Source: Rhodospirillales bacterium
Lineage (GTDB): Bacteria > Pseudomonadota > Alphaproteobacteria > Reyranellales > Reyranellaceae
DNA length: 64,000 nt
Assembly: GCA_016699855.1 (NCBI GenBank)
Contig: CP064988.1
Coordinates: 1,392,501-1,456,500 of the forward strand
Direction: 5' to 3'
Part shown: positions 25,117 to 33,952 of the stretch, piece by piece
Layout of the letters: every line of letters begins with the position of its first letter
How positions within the stretch are numbered: position 1 is the first letter of the stretch
Position numbers and translations under genes: made by a program
The notes under the pieces: model-generated
What the model was told of the DNA's origin: nothing
The model's database searches: none
The model's input: only the letters and a program-made list of their open reading frames with translations

Positions 25117-25539
25117 ATGCCGAAAATGACTACCATCAATTCGAGGGCGTGGATCTGGATCACCTTGATTGGCGGCGGCCTCACCCTATGGGGCCTATCG
25201 AGCTTCATCTCGCATTTCAGAAGGGAGGCCGCGCTCGTCGCGCCGGCGGCTACGGACGATGGACGCGCATGCGACATCGCCTCGGCGAGGGTGCGCGCGA
25301 AGCTAAAGGCGTCGTCAACGCCACGCAGAACAGACTGTTCAGTGGCTCACTACGAGAAGTCGATTGCCTACCGGGGATTCACCGTCACGGTAACAGTCGA
25401 CGCACAGACTGATTCCGGAGTCATGCTCCGACAGCAATACGTCGTCGACGTGCGCCTCTATGATGGCGGCTGGTGGGAAGTTGACGGCATGCGGATGCAC
25501 GATAGCAATTCTTGGAAACCGGACGCGCAGCACAAGTAG
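25117..25539 (+). CDS. Hypothetical single-pass membrane protein
   Basis: 140 residues, not recognised. An N-terminal membrane segment (WIWITLIGGGLTLWGLSSFI, about residues 12-31) is followed by a soluble part rich in beta-forming sequence (YRGFTVTVTVDAQTDSG, QQYVVDVRLYDGGWWEVDG) with two Cys (CDI, DCS). It lies in an AT-richer islet (24937-25620) unlike its neighbours, suggesting recent acquisition. The start is weakly supported, as is the gene itself. Confidence 0.5.
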   Translation: MPKMTTINSRAWIWITLIGGGLTLWGLSSFISHFRREAALVAPAATDDGRACDIASARVRAKLKASSTPRRTDCSVAHYEKSIAYRGFTVTVTVDAQTDSGVMLRQQYVVDVRLYDGGWWEVDGMRMHDSNSWKPDAQHK

Positions 25540-25644
25540 CGGCGTGCGACCAATTCGGGCCAGGTCGGCCACCGCTTGATCCACAGCACTCGCACTCGGC
25601 GGCTACCGATCATGATGACGGTCAGACGTGGCCGCGGCGGCGGG

Positions 25645-25697
25645 CCCCTCCTCCGGCGCTGCGCGCCACCTTCTCCCCCGATGAGGGGGAGAAGGGA
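25645..25697. repeat. Type B half repeat
   Basis: Right half of a type B unit: CCCCTCCTCCGGCGCTGCGC, then CCACCTTCTCCCCC and GGGGGAGAAGGG. No matching left half is present nearby. Confidence 0.7.
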
Positions 25698-25721
25698 ATG
25701 ACAAATCGAAGTCCGCCCCCC

Positions 25722-26993
25722 TTACCGTCGCTCGAAATCGACCCTCTCGTCGACCGGGAGGCCGAGCAGCGCGCGGCGCAGGCAGTCCAGCGCCAGCTCG
25801 GCGGCGCCGATGCGGACCCAGTCGCGGCCGCCGACCAGGCGCGCGGGCCGCGCCACCGTGGCGCCCGCGCCGGCGATGCCGACCACGACATGGCCGCCGA
25901 GATCGGGCGTGTCCGGCGCGTCGTCGAGCTGGACCAGCGAGACCAACGCGTGGCTGGCGCCGCTCGCCTTGCGCAGCGAATCGGCCAACGCGACGGCGAG
26001 CGCGTCCGACACGCCGCCGGCCGCCGCCGTCGGATCGGCGCCGCAGCCGGCGGCGAGCTGCGCCAGATCGCGCGACACGATCCCGCGGCGGAACACCGTC
26101 TCGGCCCCCGCGCCCGGCGCCAACCGCGCCGCGATGTTGCCGCCGGTCAGCGTCTCGGCCACCGCCAACGTGCCGCCCCTCGCGCGCAGCGTGTCGAGCA
26201 CCACGCCCTCCAACGACTGCGTATCCTCGGCGACGATGAAATTGCCCAGCCGCCGACGCACCTCGGCCTCGATCGGCGCCAGCATCGCGTCGAGCGAGGC
26301 GGTGTCGTCGCCGCGCGCCGCCAGCTTGGTCTCGAGCTGCGGATAGTGCGCCTGGAAGCCGAGCTTGACGCGGCCGTCCGGCGCCATCGCCTCGATGTCC
26401 TTGAGCATGTCGTCGGCGCGCGACTCGCCGATGCCGAAGGAGTGGAACCGTTTCAGCCGCGTCACGCCCTTGACGCCGGCCATCGCCAGCAGCCGCGGGA
26501 TCACCTGCTCGTCGACCATGCGGCGCATCTCGCGCGGCACGCCGGGGGTGAAGATGAACCGCGCCTTGCCGATGGTGACGGCGAAGCCGCAGGCCGTGCC
26601 GATCGGATTGTCGACGAACTCCGCGCCGGCCGGCAGCATCGCCTGCTTGCGGTTGTTGGGCGGCATGACGCGGTTGCGCCGGGCGTAGAACGCCTCCATG
26701 CGCGCCAGCCACGCCTCGTGCAGCTCCAGCCCGACGCCGGCGGCCTCGGCCGCGACCTCCTGCGACAGGTCGTCGACCGTGGGACCCAGCCCGCCGTTGA
26801 CGATCACCGCGTCGGCGCGCGAAGCGGCCTGCTTGAAGGCCGCCATCAGCGTGGCGCGGTCGTCGCCGACCGTGGTGCCCCACACCGGATCGAGCCCCTC
26901 CTCGATCAGCCGGCGGGCGATGTGGCCGTAGTTGGTGTTGATCGTCTTGCCGCTGAGGATCTCGTCGCCGGTGCAGAGGATCTCGATACGCAT
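25722..26993 (-). CDS. cinA: CinA-family protein (MoCF domain plus divergent PncC-like domain)
   Basis: 423 residues from the ATG at 26993. The N-terminal MoaB/MogA-like domain is canonical: EILCTGDEILSGKTINTN, NGGLGPTVDDLSQEV, NNRKQAMLPAGAE and FIFTPGVPREM. Full-length CinA proteins pair an ADP-ribose pyrophosphatase activity with a nicotinamide-nucleotide amidohydrolase domain in pyridine-nucleotide recycling. Here the C-terminal domain is divergent: the usual AESCTGG reads AETLTGG, and the later TGIAGPGG loop is replaced by GIAGAGATV, so deamidase activity is doubtful. The frame is open upstream through the repeats, but MRIEILCTG is the natural start. Confidence 0.85.
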   Translation of the reverse strand: MRIEILCTGDEILSGKTINTNYGHIARRLIEEGLDPVWGTTVGDDRATLMAAFKQAASRADAVIVNGGLGPTVDDLSQEVAAEAAGVGLELHEAWLARMEAFYARRNRVMPPNNRKQAMLPAGAEFVDNPIGTACGFAVTIGKARFIFTPGVPREMRRMVDEQVIPRLLAMAGVKGVTRLKRFHSFGIGESRADDMLKDIEAMAPDGRVKLGFQAHYPQLETKLAARGDDTASLDAMLAPIEAEVRRRLGNFIVAEDTQSLEGVVLDTLRARGGTLAVAETLTGGNIAARLAPGAGAETVFRRGIVSRDLAQLAAGCGADPTAAAGGVSDALAVALADSLRKASGASHALVSLVQLDDAPDTPDLGGHVVVGIAGAGATVARPARLVGGRDWVRIGAAELALDCLRRALLGLPVDERVDFERR

Positions 26994-27063
26994 GAAGTCT
27001 CCCGCGCCGCACGGGCGCCGTTCCGTTTCAGATCGCGCCGGGGCATGGCCCCGGCACCGACTT

Positions 27064-27134
27064 CCTGTCATCCCGAGCGTAGCGAGGGATCCAGGGGCGG
27101 CGCCTGGATCCCTCGCTACGCTCGGGATGACAGG
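27064..27134. repeat. Type C palindrome (TCATCCCGAGCG family) copy 1
   Basis: CCTGTCATCCCGAGCGTAGC and GAGGGATCC on the left are exactly mirrored on the right around a 13-base centre. One of four such elements in the window. Confidence 0.85.
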
Positions 27135-27195
27135 GGTGCGCCGCGCCGCCGCTCCGAGTCGTCCCACCCGCGGGATCGCTCCCGGTGCCTCCCGT

Positions 27196-27276
27196 CCGTC
27201 ATCCCGAGCGCGGGGAGGGATCTTTCCACTCCGCGCCGTGGACCTGAAAGATCCCTCGCCGCGCTCGGGATGACGG
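27196..27276. repeat. Type C palindrome copy 2
   Basis: CCGTCATCCCGAGCGCGGGG and AGGGATCTTTC on the left face GAAAGATCCCTCGCCGCGCT and CGGGATGACGG on the right. With copy 1 it fills most of the 368-base gap between cinA and metY; no gene is seen there. Confidence 0.85.
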
Positions 27277-27361
27277 TGGCGGACGTCGGCGGCGTTCCAT
27301 CGAGCGCCACCGCGCATGCTCGCACCGGGACGGCGGCCTGGACCGCCGTCCCCGCGGACGC

Positions 27362-28654
27362 CTACGCCGCCGCCAGCGCCTGGTCGAGGTCGGCGAGGAT
27401 GTCGTCGATGTGCTCCAGCCCGATCGACAGCCGCACGTAGCCCGGCGTGACGCCGGTCTGGTGCTGCTCCTGCGCGGTGAGCTGGGAATGCGTGGTCGAC
27501 GCCGGATGGATCGCGAGGCTGCGCGAATCGCCGATGTTGGCGACGTGGTAGAACATCTTGAGGCTGTCGATGAACCGCCGCCCGGCCTCGGCCCCCTCCT
27601 TGAGCTCGAAACCGAGCAGCGCGCCGTGGCCGCGCGAGAACACCGCGTCGCGCCGCCCGGCCGCCTCGCCGGTCTGCAGCGAGGGGTGGATCACCTTGGC
27701 GACCTTGGCGTGCTTGGAGAGGTGCTTCGCCACCGCCGTCGCGTTGTCGCAGTGCACGCGCATGCGCAGCGGCAGCGTCTCCAGCCCGTTGATGAACATG
27801 AAGGCGTTGAACGGGCTCATCGGCGCGCCGATGTCGCGCAGCAGGGTGACGCGCGCCTTGATGATGTAGGCGACCGGGCCGATGGACTTCACCGCCTGGG
27901 TCCACACCGCGCCGTGATAGCTCGGGTCCGGCGTGTTGAGCATCGGGAAGCGGTCGGCGTGCTTCTCCCAGTCGAAATTGCCGCCGTCCACGAGGATGCC
28001 GCCGATCGAGTTGCCGTGGCCGCCGATGTACTTGGTGGTCGAGTGCAGCACGACGGCCGCGCCGTGGTCGAACGGCCGGCAGATCACCGGCGCCGCGGTG
28101 TTGTCCATGATCAGCGGCACGCCCAGCTCGCGGCCGATCCTCGCGACCTCGGCGATCGGGAACACCGTCAGCTTCGGATTGGGCAGCGTCTCGGCGTAGT
28201 AGCAGCGCGTCCTCGAATCGGTGGCGCGGCGGAAGGCCTCCGGATCCGTCGGATCGACGAAGCGACATTCGATGCCCATCGTCTTCATGGTGTTGGCGAA
28301 GAGGTTCCACGTGCCGCCGTAGAGGTCGGTCGAGGCGACGAAATTGTCGCCGGCGTGGCAGATGTTCTGGACCGCGAACAGCGAGGCGGCCTGGCCGGAG
28401 CCCAGCGCCAGCGCCGCCACGCCGCCCTCCAGCGCCGCCACGCGCGCCTCGAGCACGTCGCAGGTCGGATTGCCGATGCGGCTGTAGATCGGCCCGAGCT
28501 CGGTCAGCGAGAACAGGTTCGCCGCGTGCTGCGTGTCGCGGAACTGGAAGCTGGTGGTCTGGTGGATCGGCACGGCGACCGCGCCGGTCGCCGCGTCGCT
28601 GCGGTAGCCGGAATGCAGGACGATGGTCTCGGGATGCTTGCTGTCGGTCGGCAT
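27362..28654 (-). CDS. metY: O-acetylhomoserine sulfhydrylase / aminocarboxypropyltransferase
   Basis: 430 residues from the ATG at 28654, with an AGGGGAG ribosome site upstream. PLP enzyme of the Cys/Met metabolism family that makes homocysteine from O-acetylhomoserine and sulfide. Landmarks: TIVLHSGYRSDAATGAVAVP, ALGSGQAASLFA, the PLP-binding Lys in LHSTTKYIGGHGN, and the C-terminal DSRSLAIHPASTTHSQL and GYVRLSIGLEHIDDI. Full length. The 5' leader was checked for a SAM-II riboswitch, which is common before such genes in alphaproteobacteria, and none was recognised. Cytoplasmic; methionine biosynthesis. Confidence 0.93.
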   Translation of the reverse strand: MPTDSKHPETIVLHSGYRSDAATGAVAVPIHQTTSFQFRDTQHAANLFSLTELGPIYSRIGNPTCDVLEARVAALEGGVAALALGSGQAASLFAVQNICHAGDNFVASTDLYGGTWNLFANTMKTMGIECRFVDPTDPEAFRRATDSRTRCYYAETLPNPKLTVFPIAEVARIGRELGVPLIMDNTAAPVICRPFDHGAAVVLHSTTKYIGGHGNSIGGILVDGGNFDWEKHADRFPMLNTPDPSYHGAVWTQAVKSIGPVAYIIKARVTLLRDIGAPMSPFNAFMFINGLETLPLRMRVHCDNATAVAKHLSKHAKVAKVIHPSLQTGEAAGRRDAVFSRGHGALLGFELKEGAEAGRRFIDSLKMFYHVANIGDSRSLAIHPASTTHSQLTAQEQHQTGVTPGYVRLSIGLEHIDDILADLDQALAAA

Positions 28655-28714
28655 CTTCGTCTCCCCTCGCGCTGATTGGGCGCGGCCGGCCGGGACGCCG
28701 TTCCGCGCGGCCGC

Positions 28715-28720
28715 ACTATA
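28715..28720 (-). promoter_or_regulatory. Candidate -10 box of metY
   Basis: TATAGT on the minus strand, preceded directly by TG, about 60 bases before the metY start. It is an AT island in GC-rich sequence. No convincing -35. Confidence 0.35.
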
Positions 28721-28768
28721 CAGGATCGGACGCCGGCGGCGACGGGGCCGGCGCGGCGGCGGCACCAT

Positions 28769-28949
28769 CCCTTCTTCCCCGTCTTCGGGGGAGAAGGTGG
28801 CGCGAAGCGCCGGATGAGGGGCGCGGTGCGGCGCACACGCGAGATCGCCGACATGACGCGCGCGGCGCGGGCGATGGCGAAGACGAAGACCCCTCATCCC
28901 CGCCGCGGCTGCCGCGGCGTACCTTCTCCCCCGAGGACGGGGAGAAGGG
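28769..28949. repeat. Palindromic intergenic repeat, type B copy 2
   Basis: Same layout as 23037-23237: CCCTTCTTCCCCGTCTTCGG at the left, CCCCTCATCCCCGCCGCGGC near the right, ending GGGGAGAAGGG. It lies between the SbmA-like gene and metY. Confidence 0.85.
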
Positions 28950-29006
28950 AAAAAATAGGGCGGCGTCTGGTCCGCGGTCCCATCCCTCACGCGACGGCGA
29001 CGGGCG

Positions 29007-30914
29007 CTAGCGCGGCGGCGGCGGGCCGAGCTTGTGGAACCGGGTCGGCGGCTTGCGCGGCACCGGCTGGCGGCGGCGGTCGCCGCCGGCGATCCGGGGC
29101 AGCGCCGCGCCGCGGTCGGCGGCGGCCGGCGTCGGCGCGGCCGCCTCGCGCACCAGCCGCGCGCCCTCGGCGCCACGCACCAGCGACTCGATCCGGTCGT
29201 GGAACGGCTCGAGGCCGGGTCCGTGGGTGATGCTGATGACGGTCGAGTCCGGCAGGTCGGCGGCGAGCACGGCCATGATCTCGGCCCGCGCGTCGCCGTC
29301 GAGCGCGACCAGCGCCTCGTCCATCACGATCCAGCCGGGCTTGTGCAGCAGCACCCGGGCGAACGCGACGCGCTGCTGCTCGCCGGCCGACAGCACGTTC
29401 TCCCAGCGGTCGACGTCGCCCAGACGGGGCGCCAGCGCGGCCAGGCCGCAGCGCGCCAGCGCCTCGGTCAGGGCCGCGTCGTCGAACGTGTCCTCGGCCG
29501 ACGGGTAGGTCAGCGCCATGCGCAGCGAGCCCAGCGGCATGTAGGCGCGCTGCGGCAGGAACATGAACTCGGCGTCGCGCGGGATCTCGACGCGGCCGGC
29601 GCCCCACGGCCACAGCCCCGCCAGCGCGCGGATCAGCGTGCTCTTGCCGCTGCCGGAGTCGCCCTTGATGAGCACCTTCTCGCCGGGCGCGACCGCGAAG
29701 TTGGCGCCCTGCACCACGACGGCGCCGTCGGGATAGGCGAGGTCGACGTCGCGCAGGCGCAGCGCGCCGTCGTCGGACGCCGCGTGGACCACCGTGTCGG
29801 GACCGGCGCGCCCCGCCTCGGCGTCGACGCGGTCGAGCGCCTCCATCAGGCCGACGACGCGCTCGACGCTGGCCGCCCACTCGCTGTAGCGCGACACGTT
29901 GTTGACGAAGTACGACAGCGCCGCCTGGACCTGGGCGAAGGCGCCGGCGATCTGCATCAGCCCGCCCAGCGCGATCCGGCCCGACAGGTACTGCGGCGAG
30001 GCGACGACGATCGGGAACACCGTCGCCAGCATGTTGTAGCCGACCGACAGCCCGGTCATCGTGCGCAGGCTGTTGATCAGCCGCCGCCACACCCGCACGA
30101 CGTCCTTGAGCGCGTGGTCGAGGTCGTGGCGCTCGTCGGCCTCGCCGCGCAGCAGGGCGATGCCCTCCGAGGATTCGCGCACGTGCACGAGACGGAAGCG
30201 GAACTCGGCCTCGCGCTCGCGCCGGTCGTAGTTGATGGCGACCATCGGCCGGCCGATCAGCCACGCGGCGAACGATCCGACGAAGGCGTAGAGCAGCGCC
30301 GCCCACACCATGTAGCCGGGGATGCCGATCTCCATCCCGGCGACCGGCACCACCAGCGCGCCCGACAGCGCCCACAGGATGCCGATGAACGACAGCAGCA
30401 GCAGCAGGTTGTCGAAGATGCCCAGCGAGAAGTCGACCGCCGTCTCGGTGGCGACGCGGATGTCCTCGGCGATGCGCTGGTCGGGATTGTCGTGGTCGCC
30501 CTTGAGGAAGCCGAGCTGGTAGTGCCGGCCCGAATCGACCCAGCGCTTCAGCACCTTGCGCGTCATCCAGCGGCGCCAGCCGACCTGCAGGTTCATGCGC
30601 AGATGGAGCTGCGCCATCGACACCACGACGCACAGCGTCAGCCAGCCGAGGAACAGCGCGCCCTGGCGCAGGAAGTCCGACGTCGCCTTGCGCTCCAGCG
30701 CGTTGAAGAAGTCGGCGTTCCAGAGGTTGACCTGGACCTGGATGTAGACCTGCAGGATCGACATCAGCAGCAGCGCCGCGACGACGGAGCGGCGCAGCCA
30801 CACCTGGTCGGCGCTGAAATAGCCCTTGCCCAGCCGCCAGTAGTCGCGGATCGGCGAACGCCTGGCGCGCATGCCGCCGCCGTCAGTCCTCGCCGGCGCC
30901 GCCGTCTCCGCCAT
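29007..30914 (-). CDS. SbmA/BacA-like ABC transporter, fused permease and ATPase
   Basis: 635 residues. The N-terminal SbmA/BacA-like membrane region (about 40-330, with LLMSILQVYIQVQVNLWNAD and the conserved NPDQRIAEDI) is followed by an ABC ATPase with Walker A GDSGSGKST, signature LSAGEQQR, Walker B WIVMDEA and the switch His in ISITHG. This fused form resembles YddA and the very-long-chain fatty acid/cobalamin ABCD family. The basic, Pro-rich C-terminal tail (about 50 residues) is unusual. It may import or export peptides, lipids or cobalamin; the ligand is not deducible. Inner membrane. Confidence 0.88.
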   Translation of the reverse strand: MAETAAPARTDGGGMRARRSPIRDYWRLGKGYFSADQVWLRRSVVAALLLMSILQVYIQVQVNLWNADFFNALERKATSDFLRQGALFLGWLTLCVVVSMAQLHLRMNLQVGWRRWMTRKVLKRWVDSGRHYQLGFLKGDHDNPDQRIAEDIRVATETAVDFSLGIFDNLLLLLSFIGILWALSGALVVPVAGMEIGIPGYMVWAALLYAFVGSFAAWLIGRPMVAINYDRREREAEFRFRLVHVRESSEGIALLRGEADERHDLDHALKDVVRVWRRLINSLRTMTGLSVGYNMLATVFPIVVASPQYLSGRIALGGLMQIAGAFAQVQAALSYFVNNVSRYSEWAASVERVVGLMEALDRVDAEAGRAGPDTVVHAASDDGALRLRDVDLAYPDGAVVVQGANFAVAPGEKVLIKGDSGSGKSTLIRALAGLWPWGAGRVEIPRDAEFMFLPQRAYMPLGSLRMALTYPSAEDTFDDAALTEALARCGLAALAPRLGDVDRWENVLSAGEQQRVAFARVLLHKPGWIVMDEALVALDGDARAEIMAVLAADLPDSTVISITHGPGLEPFHDRIESLVRGAEGARLVREAAAPTPAAADRGAALPRIAGGDRRRQPVPRKPPTRFHKLGPPPPR

Positions 30915-31069
30915 GCGCCTCCCCCCGCGCGTCCGCCCGGTATCGTCCCGCCGGAACCTCCGCCGCGCGGCGGAAGGGTCCGGCGGCCATTGTGGAGCGC
31001 GCCGCGGCGACGCGCTAGGCTCGCGCGGCGCGTCCGCGGCGGACGCGCGTTTCCGTCCGGAGCCCGTCC

Positions 31070-32185
31070 ATGGCCGTCGACACCACCATCACCGCGCTGC
31101 GCACGACCCTGATCCAGGCGCCGTGGGTCGGCGCGCCGCCGGCCGCCGGCATCCTGCCGCCCAAGGACCGCGAATACGTGGTGCTGGAGATCGAGACGAA
31201 AGGCGGCATCACCGGCATGGGCTACCTGCAGCCGCTGCGCGGCGGCTCGGCGACGCTCGACGCCTGCTTCAAGGACATGATCGCGCCGCTGGTGATCGGC
31301 CGCGACGCCACCGAGATCGAGGGCATCTGGCAGAGCCTCTGGAAGGGCACGTACTGGATGGGCCGCGCCGGCGTCGCGGTGTTCTGCCTGTCGGCGGTCG
31401 ACATCGCGCTGTGGGACATCCTCGGCAAGCGCGCCGGGCTGCCGCTGTACCGCCTATGGGGCAAGGCGCGCGACTCGGTGCCGGCCTACGGCTCGGGCGT
31501 GTGGCGCGGGCTGGGCCGCGACGGCATGATCGAGCGCGCGCGGCAGTTCACGTCGATGGGGCTGAAGGCGATCAAGATGCAGGTCGCGCATCTGCGGCCG
31601 TGGCGCGAGGACGTCAAGAACGTGCTGGCGATGCGCGAGGCGCTGGGACCCGACGTCGAGATCATGATCGACGTCAACATGGGCTGGACCGCCGACACCG
31701 CGATCCAGGCCGGCCACCGCATCGACGAGGCCGATCCCTACTGGCTGGAGGAGCCGGTGGTGTGCGAGGACTTCGCCGGCTACCGCCGCGTCGCCGCCGC
31801 GCTGAAGACCCGCGTGGTCGGCGGCGAGAGCCATTTCACGCGCTTCGACCTGCGGCCGTTCTTCGAGAACCCCAGCACGCCGATCCTGCAGCCCGACCCG
31901 ATGCGCGGCGGCCTCACCGAGCTGCGCAAGATCGCCACGGTGGCCGACACCTGGGGCATCCAGCTCGCGCCGCACCTGTTCCACGAGCTGATGGTCCACG
32001 TGCTGTGCTCGATCCCCAACGCCAACTACGCCGAGTACATGACCTGGAGCGACGACGTCTGGGTCGAGCCGGCGATCCCGGTCGACGGCATGCTCAAGCC
32101 GCCGGAGGCGCCCGGCCACGGCCTGCGCTTCAAGCCGGAATTCCTGCGCGACATGCGGGTCGGCGGCTCGGAGATGCGGGGGTAG
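31070..32185 (+). CDS. Mandelate racemase/muconate lactonizing enzyme family protein
   Basis: 371 residues. Enolase-superfamily enzyme with an N-terminal capping domain and a TIM barrel. Metal ligands are visible as Asp in MIDVNMGW, Glu in YWLEEPVV and Glu in VGGESHF. The candidate bases are Lys in AIKMQVA and His in LAPHLFHEL. These enzymes abstract a proton alpha to a carboxylate, acting on sugar acids, muconates or related substrates. The single Lys (rather than KxK) and the His suggest the mandelate-racemase or acid-sugar dehydratase side of the family. It stands alone; cytoplasmic. Confidence 0.88.
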   Translation: MAVDTTITALRTTLIQAPWVGAPPAAGILPPKDREYVVLEIETKGGITGMGYLQPLRGGSATLDACFKDMIAPLVIGRDATEIEGIWQSLWKGTYWMGRAGVAVFCLSAVDIALWDILGKRAGLPLYRLWGKARDSVPAYGSGVWRGLGRDGMIERARQFTSMGLKAIKMQVAHLRPWREDVKNVLAMREALGPDVEIMIDVNMGWTADTAIQAGHRIDEADPYWLEEPVVCEDFAGYRRVAAALKTRVVGGESHFTRFDLRPFFENPSTPILQPDPMRGGLTELRKIATVADTWGIQLAPHLFHELMVHVLCSIPNANYAEYMTWSDDVWVEPAIPVDGMLKPPEAPGHGLRFKPEFLRDMRVGGSEMRG

Positions 32186-32250
32186 ATCAGCGAGCGTACG
32201 GTATTGCGCCAGTCGGTTGCCAACCTACTTTGAACGCACGAGCGGACACG

Positions 32251-32640
32251 GTGGCTCAACGACAATCAGACGTCCTCGATCCCAACCGCCGGCTAAGAAC
32301 AGCGGGGTTCGTCGGCGCAGGCGTTTGCGCGCTCCTCGTCGTCGCGTGGATCAATCTCGAAATCATGACATGGCGTGCGTACGATCGCCTGGGAAAAGAC
32401 CTCAACGACGGCCCGGAGCAGTGCTTTGGTGGGCAAGCAGGCCCTGAAGTCGCTAGTCGCCTGAGCACGTTGTGGATCGCTTGTGTCGATTTCACAGATG
32501 GGCCTCGAATGGACACGCGGGCCGGCCCTCAAGTCCGCTGCCAGCCCCGGCCACTCTTCGACTGGAGCCGCGCCCCACAACCTCGATCGACAATGCTGAT
32601 CATTTCACTCGATGAACGAGGGTGCGTCGGTGGCCCGTAG
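32251..32640 (+). CDS. Hypothetical single-pass membrane protein
   Basis: About 129 residues from a GTG at 32251 (an in-frame TTG at 32230 is an alternative). A membrane segment near residues 20-40 (GFVGAGVCALLVVAWINLEI) is followed by a soluble part with four Cys (QCFGG, IACVDF, VRCQP, RGCVGG). I do not recognise it. The DNA is AT-richer than its surroundings, as for the protein at 25117, hinting at acquired sequence. Existence as a gene is moderately supported. Confidence 0.45.
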   Translation: MAQRQSDVLDPNRRLRTAGFVGAGVCALLVVAWINLEIMTWRAYDRLGKDLNDGPEQCFGGQAGPEVASRLSTLWIACVDFTDGPRMDTRAGPQVRCQPRPLFDWSRAPQPRSTMLIISLDERGCVGGP

Positions 32641-32675
32641 GCCGTGCCGCTTATTGGGCCAAATGACCTACATTG

Positions 32676-32738
32676 TCATCCCGAGCGCAGCGAGGGATCT
32701 TTGAGCGGCGGAAAGATCCCTCGCTGCGCTCGGGATGA
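32676..32738. repeat. Type C palindrome copy 3
   Basis: TCATCCCGAGCGCAGCGAGG and GATCTTT on the left, mirrored exactly on the right around a 9-base centre, just upstream of the epoxide hydrolase gene. Confidence 0.88.
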
Positions 32739-32799
32739 CGGGTGAAGTGTCGGGGCATTGCGCCCCACCGCGACCGACAGCTTTGGAGGACATCCAACC

Positions 32800-33942
32800 A
32801 TGACCGACGCCATCACCCCATTCACCATCGCCGTGCCCGACGACGTGCTCGACGATCTGCGGGCGCGGCTGCGCAACACGCGGTGGCCGGAGGCGGAGCC
32901 GGTCGACGACTGGAGCCAGGGCGCGCCGCTGGCGTGGATCAAGGAGGTGTGCGCGTACTGGGCCGAGCGCTACGACTGGCGCGCGCGCGAGACGGCGCTG
33001 AACCGCTTCCCGCAGTTCACGACGCCGATCGACGGGCTCGGCATCCATTTCGTCCACGCCCGCTCGCCGCATCCCGGCGCCAAGCCGCTGCTGATCACCC
33101 ATGGCTGGCCGGGCTCGATCGTGGAGTTCCACAAGGTCATCGAGCCGCTGGTCGATCCCGTGGCCCATGGCGGCGACGCCGCCGACGCGTTCCACGTGGT
33201 GTGCCCGTCCCTGCCCGGCTTCGGATTCTCCGGCAAACCCACGACGACGGGCTGGGGCGTGGGCCGCATCGCGGCGACATGGGCGGCGTTGATGGCGCGG
33301 CTGGGCTACGACCGGTATTTCGCGCAGGGCGGCGACTGGGGCTCGGCGGTGACGACGGCGCTGGGCGCCGCCGATCCGGCTCATTGCGCCGGCATCCACA
33401 TCACCTTGGCGATGTCGACGCGGCCGAAGGTCGACGGCGCGCCGACGCCGGAGGAGGCGCGCGCGCTGAAGGGCATCCAGTACTACGGCGACTGGGATTC
33501 GGGCTATTCCAAGCAGCAATCCACCCGCCCGCAGACCGTCGGCTACGGACTGACGGATTCGCCCGCCGGCCAGGCGGCGTGGATCCTCGAGAAATTCTGG
33601 GCGTGGACGGATTGCGACGGCCATCCCGAGAACATCCTCACGCGCGACGAGCTGCTCGACAACGTCATGCTGTACTGGACGACGGCCACCGCGACGTCGT
33701 CGGCGCGGCTCTACTGGGAGAGTTTCCGGCCGGAGAGCCGCCGTCCCTTCCAGGTGACGGTGCCGACCGGCGTGGCGGTGTTCCCGAAGGAGATCGTGAC
33801 GCCGGTGCGCAAATGGATGGCCGAGAGCTTCACCGACATCCGCCACTGGAGCGAGATGGCGAAGGGCGGGCACTTCGCGGCGTTCGAGCAGCCGGCGCTG
33901 TTCGTCGAGGACGTGCGGAAATTCTTCCGGACGCTGCGGTAG
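32800..33942 (+). CDS. Epoxide hydrolase (EHN plus alpha/beta hydrolase)
   Basis: 380 residues from the ATG at 32800, with a strong GGAGGA site ten bases upstream. The N-terminal epoxide-hydrolase domain (FTIAVPDDVLDDLRARLRNTRWPE, WIKEVCAYWAERYDW) precedes the alpha/beta hydrolase fold with HGWPGS, the nucleophilic Asp in GGDWGSAVTT and the catalytic His in KGGHFAAFEQP. Epoxides would be opened to diols; substrate unknown. Full length for the microsomal-type family. Cytoplasmic; no operon partner. Confidence 0.92.
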   Translation: MTDAITPFTIAVPDDVLDDLRARLRNTRWPEAEPVDDWSQGAPLAWIKEVCAYWAERYDWRARETALNRFPQFTTPIDGLGIHFVHARSPHPGAKPLLITHGWPGSIVEFHKVIEPLVDPVAHGGDAADAFHVVCPSLPGFGFSGKPTTTGWGVGRIAATWAALMARLGYDRYFAQGGDWGSAVTTALGAADPAHCAGIHITLAMSTRPKVDGAPTPEEARALKGIQYYGDWDSGYSKQQSTRPQTVGYGLTDSPAGQAAWILEKFWAWTDCDGHPENILTRDELLDNVMLYWTTATATSSARLYWESFRPESRRPFQVTVPTGVAVFPKEIVTPVRKWMAESFTDIRHWSEMAKGGHFAAFEQPALFVEDVRKFFRTLR

Positions 33943-33952
33943 CGGCCGCCGC

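Noticed and set aside
24737..25412. Tail of the cimA frame after the shift as a novel C-terminal domain
   Set aside because: His/Arg-rich noise-like translation, while the expected CimA domain is fully conserved in the neighbouring frame.
28655..28768. SAM-II riboswitch before metY
   Set aside because: The gene type makes it plausible, but the conserved pseudoknot sequences were not found in the leader.
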